A stretch of DNA of 64,000 nt from Mycobacterium sp. 1274761.0 (GCF_001668615.1 NZ_LZMC01000073.1:1-64000); one strand, 5' to 3'; counted from the first letter of the stretch, positions 17,389 to 27,381 are shown. Program-made: numbers and translations. Notes: generated by a model not told the origin, from the sequence alone.

Positions 17389-18096
17389 GTGCACGAGCAT
17401 GCCTTCAGCGACGAGGAGCGCCGCGCGGTCTACCGGGTGATCGCCGAGCGGCGCGACATGCGCCGATTCATCCCCCGTTCGACGGTTTCCGACGAAGTGC
17501 TGGCACGGTTGCTGGGCGCCGCGCACGCCGCACCGAGCGTCGGGCTGATGCAGCCGTGGCGGTTCATCCGCATCACCGACGACACGCTGCGCACGCGCAT
17601 CCACCGGCTCGTCGACGAGGAACGAGACCGCACCGCCGCGGCGCTGGGTCCGCGGGCCGAGGAGTTTCTGGCGCTGAAGGTCGAGGGCATCCTCGAATGC
17701 GCCGAGTTGTTCGTCGTCGCCTTGTGCGACAACCGGGAAGCTCATACCTTCGGGCGCCGCACCCTGCCCCAGATGGACCTGGCGTCGGTGTCGTGCGCAA
17801 TTCAGAACCTGTGGCTGGCCGCGCGCGCCGAGGGGCTCGGCATGGGGTGGGTCTCGCTGTTCGAGCCCCGCGAGTTGGCCGAGCTGCTGGGAATGCCGGC
17901 CGATGCCGACCCGGTGGCGGTGCTGTGCCTTGGCCCGGTGCCGGAATTCCCACCGCGGCCGATGCTCGAGATCGATCAGTGGGCGGTCGGGCGACCGTTG
18001 GCGGAGTTCGTCAGCGAGAACGCCTGGCTCAGCGGGTCATCGGACGACCCGGTAGCGCAGGTGGGCTACGCCCGGGGCTTCGAGCACCCGGACTAG
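17389..18096 (+). CDS. bluB: 5,6-dimethylbenzimidazole synthase (BluB)
   Basis: A 235-residue flavin-dependent nitroreductase-fold enzyme closely resembling BluB: ERRDMRRFIP, SDEVLARLLGAAHAAPSVGLMQPWRF, DLASVSCAIQNLWLAARAEGLGMGWVS. BluB breaks down reduced FMN to make dimethylbenzimidazole, the lower ligand of vitamin B12. That fits the nearby CobC-type phosphatase and cobD. The GTG at 17389 is used (another GTG lies 2 bases upstream out of frame). The last 60 bp overlap the convergent reductase gene. Confidence 0.9.
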   Translation: MHEHAFSDEERRAVYRVIAERRDMRRFIPRSTVSDEVLARLLGAAHAAPSVGLMQPWRFIRITDDTLRTRIHRLVDEERDRTAAALGPRAEEFLALKVEGILECAELFVVALCDNREAHTFGRRTLPQMDLASVSCAIQNLWLAARAEGLGMGWVSLFEPRELAELLGMPADADPVAVLCLGPVPEFPPRPMLEIDQWAVGRPLAEFVSENAWLSGSSDDPVAQVGYARGFEHPD

Positions 18097-18651
18097 CTCG
18101 AGAGTGGGCTGGCCCGCGTCGAACCCGTCGAACAGGGGCTCGCCCGACCCGAGTATCACCGGGCTGATCTGAAGATCGATCTCGTCGACCACGCCCGCTG
18201 CGATCGCCTGCCGCGCGCATGAGGCTCCTCCGGCGATCGATATGTCGCGGTCACCGGCGGCCGCTGTCGCCAGGGCGTAGGCCGACTCGATGCCGTCGGT
18301 GACGAAGTGGAAGGTGGTCCCACCGGCCATCTCGATCGGGTCGTGCGGATAGTGCGTCAGGACGAACACCGGACAGTGGTAGGGAGGCTCGTCGCCCCAC
18401 CAACCCTTCCAACCCGAGTCCCCCCAGTCGCCACGGATGGGCCCAAACATGTTGCGGCCCATGATTGTTGCGCCCATGCCGTCCATCATGTCCGAGACCA
18501 CCTGCCGGTTGACCGGGTGATCCTTGGCGGGGCCCAAGTGCCACGCGTGAAGCGCCTCACCGCCCACACCCAGCGGATGCTCCTCGCATTGGCAGGGCCC
18601 GGCGACATAGCCGTCGGCAGAGATCGACATCGAGAGATTGGTTCTGGTCAC
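18037..18651 (-). CDS. Dihydrofolate reductase/RibD-like reductase
   Basis: A 204-residue protein of the RibD C-terminal/dihydrofolate reductase fold: NLSMSISADGYVAGP at the N-terminus, GATIMGRNMFGP, YHCPVFVLTHYPHDP, ISIAGGASCARQAIAAGVVDEIDLQISPVILGSG. Mycobacteria have several such paralogues, most of unknown substrate; they use NADPH. A GTG at 18651 is the likely start; the ATG nine codons upstream is possible. The 3' end overlaps bluB by 60 bp in antisense. The tRNA-Val gene follows 37 bp upstream on the same strand. Confidence 0.87.
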   Translation of the reverse strand: MTRTNLSMSISADGYVAGPCQCEEHPLGVGGEALHAWHLGPAKDHPVNRQVVSDMMDGMGATIMGRNMFGPIRGDWGDSGWKGWWGDEPPYHCPVFVLTHYPHDPIEMAGGTTFHFVTDGIESAYALATAAAGDRDISIAGGASCARQAIAAGVVDEIDLQISPVILGSGEPLFDGFDAGQPTLELVRVLEAPGVAHLRYRVVR

Positions 18652-18688
18652 GGGAAGGCAGACCGGGACGGCCCGCAAAAGTCATCGG

Positions 18689-18760
18689 TGGGCGCGGACG
18701 GTATCGAACCGCCGACCGCTGGTGTGTAAAACCAGAGCTCTACCACTGAGCTACGCGCCC
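18689..18760 (-). tRNA. tRNA-Val (anticodon UAC)
   Basis: On the minus strand a complete cloverleaf can be folded. The acceptor stem is GGGCGCG/CGCGCCC, the D arm GCTCAGTGGTAGAGC, and the anticodon stem CTGGT/ACCAG encloses the loop TTTACAC with anticodon TAC. The T arm has GGTTCGATACC. The discriminator base is A at 18689; the full CCA is not encoded. Confidence 0.95.
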
Positions 18761-18804
18761 GTGCCGGTGCAGGCTACACGGCGATCACCGGCGACGGGAA
18801 ATCT

Positions 18805-19269
18805 TCAAGCCGACCTTAGGGCCGCCAACGCCTCGGCCCAGACCGCTTGATCGCGGGCCTCGCCGGGCTGTTTCATCTCGGCGAACCGGATGATTCCGGC
18901 GCGGTCGACGACGAACGTGCCGCGGTTGGGGAAACCCGTGTCGGAGTTGAACACCCCGTACGCGGCGGCGACCGCTCCATGCGGCCAGAAATCGGCCAGC
19001 ACCGGGAACGTGAACCCGCTCTGGGTGGCCCAAACCCGGTGCGTTGGGGGCGGACCCACCGAGATTGCCAGCGTGGCGGTGTCGGCGTTCTGGTAGACGG
19101 AAGGGTTGTCGCGGATCTCGTCGAGCTCGCCCTGGCAGATGCCGGTGAACGCCAGCGGAAAGAACACCAACAGCACGTCTTTGGCGCCGCGGAAGTCGCC
19201 GAGCCGCACCTGTTGACCGTTCTGGTCCTTCAGTGTGAAGTCAGGGGCCTCAGTTCCCAGGCCCAGCAC
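18805..19269 (-). CDS. ahpE: One-cysteine peroxiredoxin AhpE
   Basis: A 154-residue peroxiredoxin with the peroxidatic Cys45 in FFPLAFTGICQGEL. No second Cys is visible, so it is a 1-Cys enzyme like M. tuberculosis AhpE (Rv2238c, 153 residues), which reduces peroxides and peroxynitrite with mycothiol/mycoredoxin. The GTG at 19269 matches the family N-terminus (LGLGTEAPDFTLKD). An upstream in-frame TTG would only add residues coded by the tandem repeat. The GTG shares a base with the TAG of the repeat-encoded leader frame (TAGTG), and the leader overlaps the DUF3052 gene stop, so the whole row is probably translationally coupled. Confidence 0.93.
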   Translation of the reverse strand: MLGLGTEAPDFTLKDQNGQQVRLGDFRGAKDVLLVFFPLAFTGICQGELDEIRDNPSVYQNADTATLAISVGPPPTHRVWATQSGFTFPVLADFWPHGAVAAAYGVFNSDTGFPNRGTFVVDRAGIIRFAEMKQPGEARDQAVWAEALAALRSA

Positions 19270-19370
19270 TACCGCTGCTGTCTGCTCTTCGCGCAAGCGC
19301 TCATCGCCTGCCGTCTGCTCTTCGCGCAAGCGCTCATCGCCTGCCGTCTGCTCTTCGCGCAAGCGCTCAT
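19269..19370 (-). repeat. Three 33-bp tandem repeats forming a 33-codon coupling frame
   Basis: On the minus strand a 33-bp unit beginning ATGAGCGCTTGCGCGAAGAG occurs three times (ATGs at 19370, 19337 and 19304), the last unit slightly diverged. The frame stays open through all three and encodes three copies of an 11-residue unit starting MSACAKSR. The first ATG overlaps the TGA of the DUF3052 gene (ATGA), and the terminal TAG overlaps the GTG of ahpE (TAGTG). Each unit also carries a purine run (GAAGAG) that can serve as a Shine-Dalgarno site. The unit core recurs at 38716. Confidence 0.85.
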
Positions 19371-19792
19371 CGCCTGCCCGCCGCTTTCGACTTCGGCTGC
19401 ACCAACCGGCTGGCGCTCCAGTCGCCGAGGTTGGCCGACGACGTCTGCATCAACCCGGCCGTCGGCGCCGACTCGGCGATCTCGGCCGGCAGCACATGGC
19501 CCGGTTTGCCAGTTTTGGGAGTCAAAACCCAGATCACGCCGTCATCGGCCAGCGGGGTGATGGCATCCATCAGCCTGTCGACCAGATCGCCGTCATCGTC
19601 GCGCCACCACAGCAGCACGACATCGACGACCTCGTCGGCGTCCTCATCGAGGAGCTCACCGCCGCACGCGTCTTCGATATCGGCCCGGATGTCGTCGTCG
19701 ACGTCGTCGTCCCAGCCCAGTTCCTGCACAACCTGATCTTTTTGGATGCCCAGCCGTTGGGCGTAGTTCGGGGCGTCCGCCGCCGCGACCAC
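19367..19792 (-). CDS. DUF3052 family protein
   Basis: A 141-residue acidic protein of the DUF3052 type (APNYAQRLGIQKDQVVQELGWD, VVLLWWRDDDGDLVDRLMDA, GVIWVLTPKTG). It corresponds to Rv2239c. No enzymatic motif is visible; function unknown. The GTG at 19792 is preceded by GGAGG. The TGA overlaps the first ATG of the repeat-encoded leader, linking it to ahpE. Confidence 0.9.
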   Translation of the reverse strand: MVAAADAPNYAQRLGIQKDQVVQELGWDDDVDDDIRADIEDACGGELLDEDADEVVDVVLLWWRDDDGDLVDRLMDAITPLADDGVIWVLTPKTGKPGHVLPAEIAESAPTAGLMQTSSANLGDWSASRLVQPKSKAAGRR

Positions 19793-19874
19793 CGTCGGTC
19801 CTCCTTCAACTGCTCGCTCGATCGTCCTATCGTCGCACGACCGAGTCTTCTAGCGGTGCCTGGTGCGGAAAGGT

Positions 19875-20456
19875 TTATCGATATGCGGCATCACAGAGGT
19901 CGAGCGCCGTCGTCTTGACGTCGTTCAACTTGGTCACCGCGGCGTTGAACTCGTCGGGTCCGTAGTTGCCTGCGATGGCGTTGGCCACCCCCCGGGCGGC
20001 GTCCACCCAGGCGTTGAGGGCGTCCCGGAGCTGGGGCGTCAGCGGCTCGCTGATGCTCTGGGCGACCAGGTCCGCGCTGTGGTTGAGCGAGTCGACGGCC
20101 GGCCCGGCCTTGGCCGCCGCATCCGGGGCGCTGTCGTTGAAGGCCTTCACGTAGTCGTTGACCGCGGTGATCGAGTCGACGCTGCTGGAACTCAACGCCT
20201 CACACGAGGTGTGCACCGCCTCGGTGGACAACGATTCCCGGCGCTGCGACTCCTTCGAGCTGGACGAGGACGCCGACTCCTCGATCGACGCCGAAACCGA
20301 TGCCCGGTACACCGGCGCGTCGCCGGCGTTCACCGTCGGCGAGCCGTCGGTCACCGAGGTGCAGCCGACAACGATTATGGCCAGACCCGCCAGGCTGCCG
20401 ACCACCTGGGCGACAATTCGCAGCCGCGGCCCCCTCACCGGCCCTCCCGTCTGCAC
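19875..20456 (-). CDS. Probable lipoprotein (Rv2240c-like)
   Basis: A 193-residue protein with an N-terminal hydrophobic segment ([19 protein letters not shown]) whose last residues form a lipobox-like IVVGC, so a lipid-anchored envelope protein is inferred. The mature part has a Ser-rich stretch ([10 protein letters not shown], about residues 62-71) and a helical C-terminal half. Its place beside aceE matches Rv2240c, for which I know no function. The start is GTG at 20456; a GTG six codons downstream is equally possible. Divergent from aceE. Confidence 0.78.
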   Translation of the reverse strand: MQTGGPVRGPRLRIVAQVVGSLAGLAIIVVGCTSVTDGSPTVNAGDAPVYRASVSASIEESASSSSSKESQRRESLSTEAVHTSCEALSSSSVDSITAVNDYVKAFNDSAPDAAAKAGPAVDSLNHSADLVAQSISEPLTPQLRDALNAWVDAARGVANAIAGNYGPDEFNAAVTKLNDVKTTALDLCDAAYR

Positions 20457-20590
20457 AACCTGCAGACGTTACCGGGTCAACGGCTGATCGGCGGTTCATT
20501 CCACTAGGCACCACCGGCGGTGCACGTGGGGCACGATGGGGGGACGATAGGGGTTGTGCGAGACCTATACCTGGAACCGAGGAGCGCAAG

Positions 20591-23380
20591 TTGACCACCG
20601 AGTTCGCGCGCCAAGACCTGGCCCAAAACTCCGGCACCGCAGCCGAACCCGACCGGGTACGGGTGATCCGCGAAGGCGTTGCCTCCTACCTGCCCGACAT
20701 CGATCCCGACGAAACCAGTGAGTGGCTGGAATCGTTCGATCAGTTGCTGGAACGGCAGGGCCCTGCGCGTGCGCGCTATCTGATGCTGCGCTTGCTGGAG
20801 CGCGCCGGTGAGCAGCGGGTGGCCATCCCGTCGCTCACCTCCACCGACTATGTCAACACCATCCCGACCGAGCTGGAGCCGTGGTTCCCCGGCGATGAGG
20901 AGATCGAGCGCCGCTACCGCGCGTGGATCCGGTGGAACGCTGCGATCATGGTGCACCGCGCTCAACGGCCGGGAGTTGGTGTGGGCGGCCATATTTCGAC
21001 ATACGCCTCCTCGGCCGCGCTCTACGAGGTCGGCTTCAACCACTTCTTCCGCGGCAAGTCGCATCCCGGCGGTGGCGACCAGGTCTTCATCCAGGGACAT
21101 GCATCGCCGGGCATCTACGCGCGCGCGTTCCTCGAGGGCCGGCTCACCGCCGACCAACTCGACGGCTTCCGCCAGGAGCACAGCCACCCCGGCGGAGGCA
21201 TCCCGTCGTACCCGCATCCGCGGCTGATGCCCGACTTCTGGGAGTTCCCCACGGTGTCGATGGGTCTGGGGCCCGCGAACGCGATCTTCCAGGCACGTTT
21301 CAACCACTACCTGCACGACCGGGGCATCAAAGATACCTCCGATCAGCACGTCTGGGCGTTTCTCGGGGACGGCGAGATGGACGAGCCGGAGAGCCGCGGG
21401 CTGATCCAGGTAGCCGCAAACGAGGCACTGGACAACCTGACCTTCGTGATCAACTGCAACCTGCAACGCCTCGACGGTCCCGTCCGCGGCAACGGCAAGA
21501 TCATCCAGGAGCTGGAATCGTTCTTCCGCGGCGCAGGCTGGAACGTCATCAAGGTCGTGTGGGGACGCGAGTGGGACGCACTGCTGCACGCCGACCGCGA
21601 TGGCGCGTTGGTCAACCTGATGAACACCACGCCCGACGGGGACTACCAGACGTACAAGGCCAACGACGGCGCCTACGTGCGCGATCACTTCTTCGGCCGC
21701 GATCCGCGCACCAAAGCACTCGTCGAGAAGATGAGCGACAGCGAGATCTGGAACCTCAAGCGCGGCGGCCACGACTACCGCAAGGTCTATGCGGCCTATC
21801 GCGCCGCCACCGAGCACAAGGGTCAGCCGACGGTGATCCTGGCCAAGACCATCAAGGGCTACTCGCTCGGCGCGCACTTCCAGGGCCGCAACGCGACCCA
21901 CCAGATGAAAAAGCTTGCGCTGGAAGACCTCAAGCAGTTCCGCGATGCCATCCGCATCCCGATCAGCGACGATGACATCGAGAAGAACCCCTACTTGCCG
22001 CCGTACTACCATCCGGGGCCCGACGCACCCGAGATCCGCTACATGCTCGACCGCAGGCGGACGTTGGGCGGCTTCGTGCCGGAGCGGCGCACCAAGTCGA
22101 AGGCGCTGACGCTGCCGCCGCGTGACATCTATAAGGCATTGAAGAAGGGCTCCGGCAAGCAAGAGGTGGCGACCACCATGGCGCTTGTGCGTACCTTCAA
22201 GGAACTGTTGCGCGACAAGAATATTGGGCCGCGGATCGTGCCGATCATCCCGGATGAGGCGCGGACGTTCGGCATGGACTCGTGGTTCCCGAGCCTGAAG
22301 ATCTACAACCGCAACGGCCAGCTGTATACCTCCGTGGACGCGGAACTGATGTTGGCGTACAAGGAAAGTGAAGTCGGCCAGATCCTGCACGAGGGCATCA
22401 ACGAGGCCGGCTCGACGGCGACGTTCACCGCGGCGGGCACCTCGTATGCCACCCACAACGAGCCGATGATCCCGGTTTACATCTTTTATTCGATGTTCGG
22501 CTTCCAGCGCACCGGCGATGGGCTGTGGGCCGCCGCGGATCAAATGGCCCGCGGTTTCGTGCTGGGCGCCACGGCGGGGCGCACCACTCTCGTCGGCGAG
22601 GGGCTGCAGCACGCCGACGGCCATTCGCTTCTGCTGGCGTCCACCAATCCCGCTGTGGTCGCTTACGATCCCGCGTTCGCCTACGAGATCGCCTACATCG
22701 TCGAAAGCGGCTTGGCCCGCATGTACGGCGAGGATCCGGAGAACGTCTACTTCTACATCACGCTGTACAACGAGCCCTACAAGCAGCCCGCCGAGCCGGA
22801 GGGACTGGACATCGAGGGCCTACTGCGCGGCATCTACCGCTACCGGCCCGCGCCGGAGAAGAAGTCGAAGCAGGCGCACATCCTGGTGTCCGGGGTGGCG
22901 ATGCCGGAGGCGCTGCGAGCGGCCGACTTACTGGCCGACGAGTGGGATGTCGCCGCTGATGTGTGGTCGGTGACGAGCTGGGGCGAGCTCAACCGCGACG
23001 GCGTCGAGATCGAGAAGGAAAAGCTGCGTCATCCCGACCGGCCGGCGCGGGTGCCCTACATCACCCAGGTGCTCGCCGACACCCGCGGACCTGCCGTGGC
23101 GGTGTCGGACTGGATGCGCGCGGTGCCCGAGCAGATACGGCCATGGGTGCCCAACACCTACGTGACGCTGGGCACCGACGGCTTCGGGTTCTCCGACACC
23201 AGGCCGGCCGCTCGGCGGTACTACAACACCGACGCCGAGTCGGTGGTGGTGGCGGTGCTCGAGGCGTTGGCTCGCGACGGCGAAATAGACGATTCGGTGG
23301 CCGCCGAGGCAGCCGACAAATACGAGGTCGACGACGTGCTCGCTGCGCCGGAGCAGACCTCGGACCCCGGGGTCGCCTGA
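20591..23380 (+). CDS. aceE: Pyruvate dehydrogenase E1 component, homodimeric type
   Basis: The 929-residue protein matches AceE along its whole length. It has the thiamine diphosphate motif [41 protein letters not shown] near the active site, and the pyrimidine and C-terminal domains ([39 protein letters not shown]). It decarboxylates pyruvate and acetylates the lipoyl E2. A TTG at 20591 is the likely start, preceded by GAGGAG and giving the family N-terminus [14 protein letters not shown]. tuberculosis Rv2241 is the orthologue. It stands upstream of the regulator and FAS-II genes, supplying acetyl-CoA. Confidence 0.97.
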   Translation: MTTEFARQDLAQNSGTAAEPDRVRVIREGVASYLPDIDPDETSEWLESFDQLLERQGPARARYLMLRLLERAGEQRVAIPSLTSTDYVNTIPTELEPWFPGDEEIERRYRAWIRWNAAIMVHRAQRPGVGVGGHISTYASSAALYEVGFNHFFRGKSHPGGGDQVFIQGHASPGIYARAFLEGRLTADQLDGFRQEHSHPGGGIPSYPHPRLMPDFWEFPTVSMGLGPANAIFQARFNHYLHDRGIKDTSDQHVWAFLGDGEMDEPESRGLIQVAANEALDNLTFVINCNLQRLDGPVRGNGKIIQELESFFRGAGWNVIKVVWGREWDALLHADRDGALVNLMNTTPDGDYQTYKANDGAYVRDHFFGRDPRTKALVEKMSDSEIWNLKRGGHDYRKVYAAYRAATEHKGQPTVILAKTIKGYSLGAHFQGRNATHQMKKLALEDLKQFRDAIRIPISDDDIEKNPYLPPYYHPGPDAPEIRYMLDRRRTLGGFVPERRTKSKALTLPPRDIYKALKKGSGKQEVATTMALVRTFKELLRDKNIGPRIVPIIPDEARTFGMDSWFPSLKIYNRNGQLYTSVDAELMLAYKESEVGQILHEGINEAGSTATFTAAGTSYATHNEPMIPVYIFYSMFGFQRTGDGLWAAADQMARGFVLGATAGRTTLVGEGLQHADGHSLLLASTNPAVVAYDPAFAYEIAYIVESGLARMYGEDPENVYFYITLYNEPYKQPAEPEGLDIEGLLRGIYRYRPAPEKKSKQAHILVSGVAMPEALRAADLLADEWDVAADVWSVTSWGELNRDGVEIEKEKLRHPDRPARVPYITQVLADTRGPAVAVSDWMRAVPEQIRPWVPNTYVTLGTDGFGFSDTRPAARRYYNTDAESVVVAVLEALARDGEIDDSVAAEAADKYEVDDVLAAPEQTSDPGVA

Positions 23381-23431
23381 CTCGCTGCCTTCTTGGAGGA
23401 TTCCACCAGAAATATGGGGTAGCTTTTAGGG

Positions 23432-24676
23432 ATGACCGACAATCGGTACGTCCCGCCCGCCTCCACACTCGAGGTGCTCGAGACGGTGCCCGAATCGGTG
23501 TTGCGTCGGTTGAGCCAGTACTCGGGGCGGCTGGCCACCCAGGCGGTCCACGTGCTTGAGGAGCGGCTGCCGTTTTTCGCCGACCTGGAGGCTTCGCAGC
23601 GGGCCAGCGTTCAGCTCGTAGTGCAGACCGCCGTGGTCAACTTCGTCGAGTGGATGCGCAACCCCAAGGGCGACGTCAGCTACACCGCGCAGGCCTTCGA
23701 GGTGGTGCCGCAGGACCTCCGTAGACGCATCGCGCTGCGGCAGACCGTCGAGATGGTGCGCGTCACGATGGAGTTCTTCGAGGAAGTGGTGCCGCTACTG
23801 GCCCGCTCCGAAGAACAGCTGACCGCGCTGACCGCAGGAATTCTGCGCTACAGCCGCGACCTGGCGTTCGCCGCCGCAACGGCCTACGCCGACCAGGCCG
23901 AGGCGCGGGGCGCCTGGGACACCCGGATGGAGGCCAACATCGTCGACGCGGTGGTCCGCGGCGACACCGGGCCCGAGCTGCAGTCGCAGGCCGCCGCGCT
24001 CAACTGGGATGCCACCGCGCCGGCCACCGTCATTGTGGGTATGCCGCAGCCCGACCGCATCGACCTGGCCAGCGACGACGTCCACGACGTCGTCGTCAGG
24101 CACGGACGCTCGGCGCTGTCGGACGTGCACGGCACGTGGCTGGTGGCGATCGTGTCCGGGCCGATGAGCCTGACGGACAGGTTTGTCGCCGAGCTCGTCG
24201 ACGTCTTCGCCGACGGGCCGGTGATCGTCGGGCCCACCGCCCCGACCCTGTCGGCGGCCCATTGGAGCGCCACCGAGGCGATCGCCGGGATGAATGCGGT
24301 CGCGGGCTGGACCGGCGCCCCCCGCCCGGTGACGGCCCGCGAGCTGCTGCCGGAGCGGGCATTGCTGGGCGACGCGTCGGCGGTCGCCGCGCTCGAGACC
24401 GAGGTGATGAGACCCCTCGGCGACGCCGGGCCCGCGCTGACGGAGACGCTGGATGCCTATCTGGACTCAGGTGGTGCGATCGAGGCCTGTGCCCGCCGAC
24501 TGTTCGTTCATCCAAACACCGTCAGGTACCGGCTCAAGCGCATCGCCGACTTCACGGGCCGCGATCCCACCGTCCCGCGCGACGCCTATGTGCTGCGCGT
24601 GGCCTCGACCGTGGGACGATTGACCAGGCAGGCGTACCTTTCCGGCCAGTCAGCCACGGGGGGTCGAGAAGGGTAA
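23432..24676 (+). CDS. mabR: PucR-type regulator of mycolic acid synthesis (MabR)
   Basis: A 414-residue regulator. About residues 1-150 are a helical domain (SQYSGRLATQAVHVLEERLP), the middle part is a GGDEF-like CdaR/PucR sensor region, and the C-terminus has a PucR helix-turn-helix (ACARRLFVHPNTVRYRLKRI) at about residues 350-385. Its position between aceE and fabD matches Rv2242, reported as MabR, an essential regulator that binds the fasII promoter. A perfect palindrome lies 41 bp after its stop. The ATG at 23432 follows TTTTAGGG. Confidence 0.92.
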   Translation: MTDNRYVPPASTLEVLETVPESVLRRLSQYSGRLATQAVHVLEERLPFFADLEASQRASVQLVVQTAVVNFVEWMRNPKGDVSYTAQAFEVVPQDLRRRIALRQTVEMVRVTMEFFEEVVPLLARSEEQLTALTAGILRYSRDLAFAAATAYADQAEARGAWDTRMEANIVDAVVRGDTGPELQSQAAALNWDATAPATVIVGMPQPDRIDLASDDVHDVVVRHGRSALSDVHGTWLVAIVSGPMSLTDRFVAELVDVFADGPVIVGPTAPTLSAAHWSATEAIAGMNAVAGWTGAPRPVTARELLPERALLGDASAVAALETEVMRPLGDAGPALTETLDAYLDSGGAIEACARRLFVHPNTVRYRLKRIADFTGRDPTVPRDAYVLRVASTVGRLTRQAYLSGQSATGGREG

Positions 24677-24717
24677 CAGATTGCGGGTCTATATCGATGG
24701 TGTCCCATCACATGCTG

Positions 24718-24738
24718 TTTTGTGGGGACTCCACAAAA
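24718..24738 (+). promoter_or_regulatory. Palindromic operator upstream of FAS-II (probable MabR site)
   Basis: TTTTGTGG-5 nt-CCACAAAA is a perfect inverted repeat of 8-bp arms, lying 67 bp before the fabD start. It fits the TTTTGT-N9-ACAAAA pattern I recall as the MabR target. A -10-like CATAAT lies at 24754-24759, so bound protein would sit over or just upstream of the promoter. Confidence 0.8.
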
Positions 24739-24804
24739 AGATAAGACGAGGTTCATAATCTCTTACACCGCGCAGATCCGTTCCCACAGTGTTTTCTTAA
24801 ATAC

Positions 24805-25713
24805 GTGCTCGCATTGCTTGCTCCCGGACAGGGATCGCAGACCCCCGGCATGCTCGCCTCGTGGCTTGAGCTGCCCGGTGCGGCCGACCGTGTCTCCGCA
24901 TGGTCGCAGGCCACCGGTCTCGACCTGGCCCGCCTCGGCACCACCGCGACGGCCGAGGAAATCACCGACACCGCGGTGACGCAGCCGCTGGTCGTGGCGG
25001 CGACGCTGTTGGCCTGGGAAGAGCTCACCAAGCGCGGCCTGCTGGCCGGACGCGACTTCATCGCAGCCGGACACTCCGTCGGAGAGATCGCGGCCTACGC
25101 CATCGCCGGCGTGATCTCGAGCGACGACGCCGTTGTGCTGGCGGCGACCCGCGGCGCTGAGATGGCCAAGGCCTGCGCGCTGGAGCCGACGGGCATGTCG
25201 GCTGTGCTCGGCGGCGACGAAGCCGAGGTCGTCAGCCGGCTGGAGGCGCTCGACCTGGTGCCCGCCAACCGCAACGCGACCGGCCAGATCGTCGCGGCGG
25301 GCAGCCTGACCGCGCTGAGCAAGCTCGCCGAGGATCCACCCGCCAAGGCCCGTGTCCGCCCGCTGGCCACCGCCGGCGCGTTCCACACGCACTACATGGC
25401 GTCGGCGACCGAGGGCTACGCCGCCGCCGCCGAGAGCGTCGCCACCAGCGAGCCGACCGGTAGGCTGTTGTCGAACGCCGACGGCAAGCCGGTCGCCTCG
25501 GCGTCGGATGCCATGAGCAAGCTGGTCGCTCAGCTGACCCGGCCGGTGCGCTGGGACCTGTGCACGGAGACGCTCCGGCAATCAAACGTGTCCGCGATCG
25601 TCGAGTTCCCGCCCGCCGGGACGCTCGCCGGAATCGCCAAACGCGAACTGAAGGGCACGCCGACTCATCCGGTTAAGACCCGCGCTGACCTGGACGGGCT
25701 GTCTGAGCTCTAA
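24805..25713 (+). CDS. fabD: Malonyl-CoA:AcpM acyltransferase
   Basis: A 302-residue acyltransferase. The N-terminal loop is LLAPGQGSQT, the nucleophile Ser91 is in AAGHSVGEIAAYAI, and the catalytic His is in GAFHTHYM (about residue 194). It transfers malonate from CoA to AcpM for FAS-II. The GTG at 24805 gives the exact family N-terminus but has no purine-rich Shine-Dalgarno sequence directly upstream, so leaderless or unusual initiation should be considered. First gene of the fabD-acpM-kasA-kasB-accD6 operon (Rv2243 orthologue). Confidence 0.96.
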   Translation: MLALLAPGQGSQTPGMLASWLELPGAADRVSAWSQATGLDLARLGTTATAEEITDTAVTQPLVVAATLLAWEELTKRGLLAGRDFIAAGHSVGEIAAYAIAGVISSDDAVVLAATRGAEMAKACALEPTGMSAVLGGDEAEVVSRLEALDLVPANRNATGQIVAAGSLTALSKLAEDPPAKARVRPLATAGAFHTHYMASATEGYAAAAESVATSEPTGRLLSNADGKPVASASDAMSKLVAQLTRPVRWDLCTETLRQSNVSAIVEFPPAGTLAGIAKRELKGTPTHPVKTRADLDGLSEL

Positions 25714-25800
25714 AGGTGTGACGCCCGGCATTCGTTGGGTGTCAGTGACAACCGAATAACTACGTAATCGCAGTAACACAACCAATTAGAAGGAGCCATT

Positions 25801-26103
25801 GTGCCCGCCACTCAAGAAGAAATCATCGCCGGTCTCGCCGAGATCATCGAAGAGGTCACCGGTATCGAGCCGTCGGAGGTCACCCCGGAGAAGTCGTTCG
25901 TCGACGACCTGGACATCGACTCGCTGTCGATGGTGGAGATCGCCGTGCAGACCGAGGACAAGTACGGCGTGAAGATTCCGGACGAGGACCTCGCAGGCCT
26001 GCGCACCGTGGGTGACGTCGTCTCCTACATCCAGAAGCTCGAGGAAGAGAACCCCGAGGCTGCCGCCGCGCTGCGCGAGAAGATCGAAGCGGATCGCGCG
26101 TGA
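25801..26103 (+). CDS. acpM: Meromycolate extension acyl carrier protein
   Basis: A 100-residue acidic carrier protein. The phosphopantetheine attachment site is Ser41 in [12 protein letters not shown]. The C-terminal extension past residue 80 ([20 protein letters not shown]) is typical of mycobacterial AcpM as opposed to other ACPs. GTG at 25801 follows an excellent AGAAGGAG. The TGA overlaps the GTG of kasA (GTGA). Codon use is very regular, as expected for a highly expressed gene. Confidence 0.97.
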   Translation: MPATQEEIIAGLAEIIEEVTGIEPSEVTPEKSFVDDLDIDSLSMVEIAVQTEDKYGVKIPDEDLAGLRTVGDVVSYIQKLEEENPEAAAALREKIEADRA

Positions 26104-27350
26104 GCAGGCCTTCCACTGCTAACGGCGGTTACCCCAATGTTGTGGTAACCGCCGTCACGGCGACGACGTCGATCGCGCCGGACATCGAGAGCACGTGGAA
26201 GGGCTTGTTGGCAGGCGAGAGCGGCATTCGCGTCCTCGAAGACGAGTTCGTCACCAAGTGGGATCTTCCCGTGCGGATCGGCGGCCACCTCAAGGAGGCC
26301 GTCGACGACCACATGGGGAGGCTGGACCTGCGGCGCATGTCGTATGTCCAGCGCATGGCCAAGCTGCTCGGTGGGCAGGTCTGGGACGCCGCCGGTACCC
26401 CGGAGGTCGACCCCGACCGGTTCGCAGTCGTTGTCGGCACCGGCCTCGGTGGCGGCGAGAAGATCGTCGAGACCTATGACCTGATGAACGAGGGCGGGCC
26501 CCGCAAGGTGTCCCCGCTTGCCGTCCAGATGATCATGCCGAACGGTGCCGCCGCGGTCATCGGCCTGCAGCTCGGTGCCCGTGCCGGCGTCATGACGCCG
26601 GTGTCGGCCTGCTCGTCGGGCTCGGAAGCCATCGCCCACGCGTGGCGGCAGATCGTCATGGGCGACGCCGACATCGCTGTCTGCGGTGGCGTCGAGGGCG
26701 GCATCGAAGCGCTGCCGATCGCGGCGTTCTCGATGATGCGTGCCATGTCGACCCGCAACGACGACCCGGAGGGCGCCTCGCGTCCGTTCGACAAGGACCG
26801 CGACGGTTTCGTGTTCGGTGAAGCCGGCGCGCTCATGGTCATCGAGACCGAGGAGCATGCGAAGGCACGCGGCGCCCAGCCGCTGGCCCGGCTCATGGGT
26901 GCCGGTATCACGTCGGACGCCTTTCACATGGTGGCGCCGGCAGCCGACGGTCTGCGCGCGGGTCAGGCAATGAAGCGGTCGATGGAACTTGCGGGCCTGT
27001 CCGCCAAGGACATTGACCACGTCAACGCCCACGCCACGGCGACCCCGATCGGTGACACTGCAGAGGCGAACGCGCTGCGGGTCGCCGGTGTGGAACACGC
27101 CGCGGTGTACGCGCCGAAATCGGCGCTCGGCCACTCCATCGGTGCAGTGGGCGCACTCGAGTCGGTGCTGACGGTGCTGTCGCTTCGCGACGGCGTCATC
27201 CCGCCGACGCTGAACTACGAAACACCGGATCCAGAGATCGATTTGGACGTCGTCGCGGGTGAGCCGCGATACGGCGACTACAAGTACGCCATCAACAACT
27301 CGTTCGGATTCGGCGGACACAACGTGGCACTTGCCTTCGGCAAGTACTGA
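26100..27350 (+). CDS. kasA: Beta-ketoacyl-ACP synthase KasA
   Basis: A 416-residue condensing enzyme with the Cys-His-His triad: nucleophile Cys in [10 protein letters not shown], His in [11 protein letters not shown] and His in [11 protein letters not shown], plus the gatekeeping C-terminal [10 protein letters not shown]. KasA starts meromycolate chain elongation on AcpM and is the target of thiolactomycin-type inhibitors. GTG at 26100 overlaps the acpM stop, so production of the carrier and its synthase is coupled. Paralogue of the next gene. Confidence 0.97.
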   Translation: MSRPSTANGGYPNVVVTAVTATTSIAPDIESTWKGLLAGESGIRVLEDEFVTKWDLPVRIGGHLKEAVDDHMGRLDLRRMSYVQRMAKLLGGQVWDAAGTPEVDPDRFAVVVGTGLGGGEKIVETYDLMNEGGPRKVSPLAVQMIMPNGAAAVIGLQLGARAGVMTPVSACSSGSEAIAHAWRQIVMGDADIAVCGGVEGGIEALPIAAFSMMRAMSTRNDDPEGASRPFDKDRDGFVFGEAGALMVIETEEHAKARGAQPLARLMGAGITSDAFHMVAPAADGLRAGQAMKRSMELAGLSAKDIDHVNAHATATPIGDTAEANALRVAGVEHAAVYAPKSALGHSIGAVGALESVLTVLSLRDGVIPPTLNYETPDPEIDLDVVAGEPRYGDYKYAINNSFGFGGHNVALAFGKY

Positions 27351-27381
27351 GGTGTTCGGGGAAAGGAAGCACCGCAACGAG

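Noticed and set aside
17241..18167. 308-codon plus-strand frame over bluB
   Set aside because: Arg/Gly-rich shadow of the VOC and bluB genes in another frame.
20504..22624. 706-codon open frame antisense to aceE
   Set aside because: It is opposite the strongly conserved aceE frame and its translation has no family pattern; long antisense frames are expected in GC-rich genes with biased third positions.
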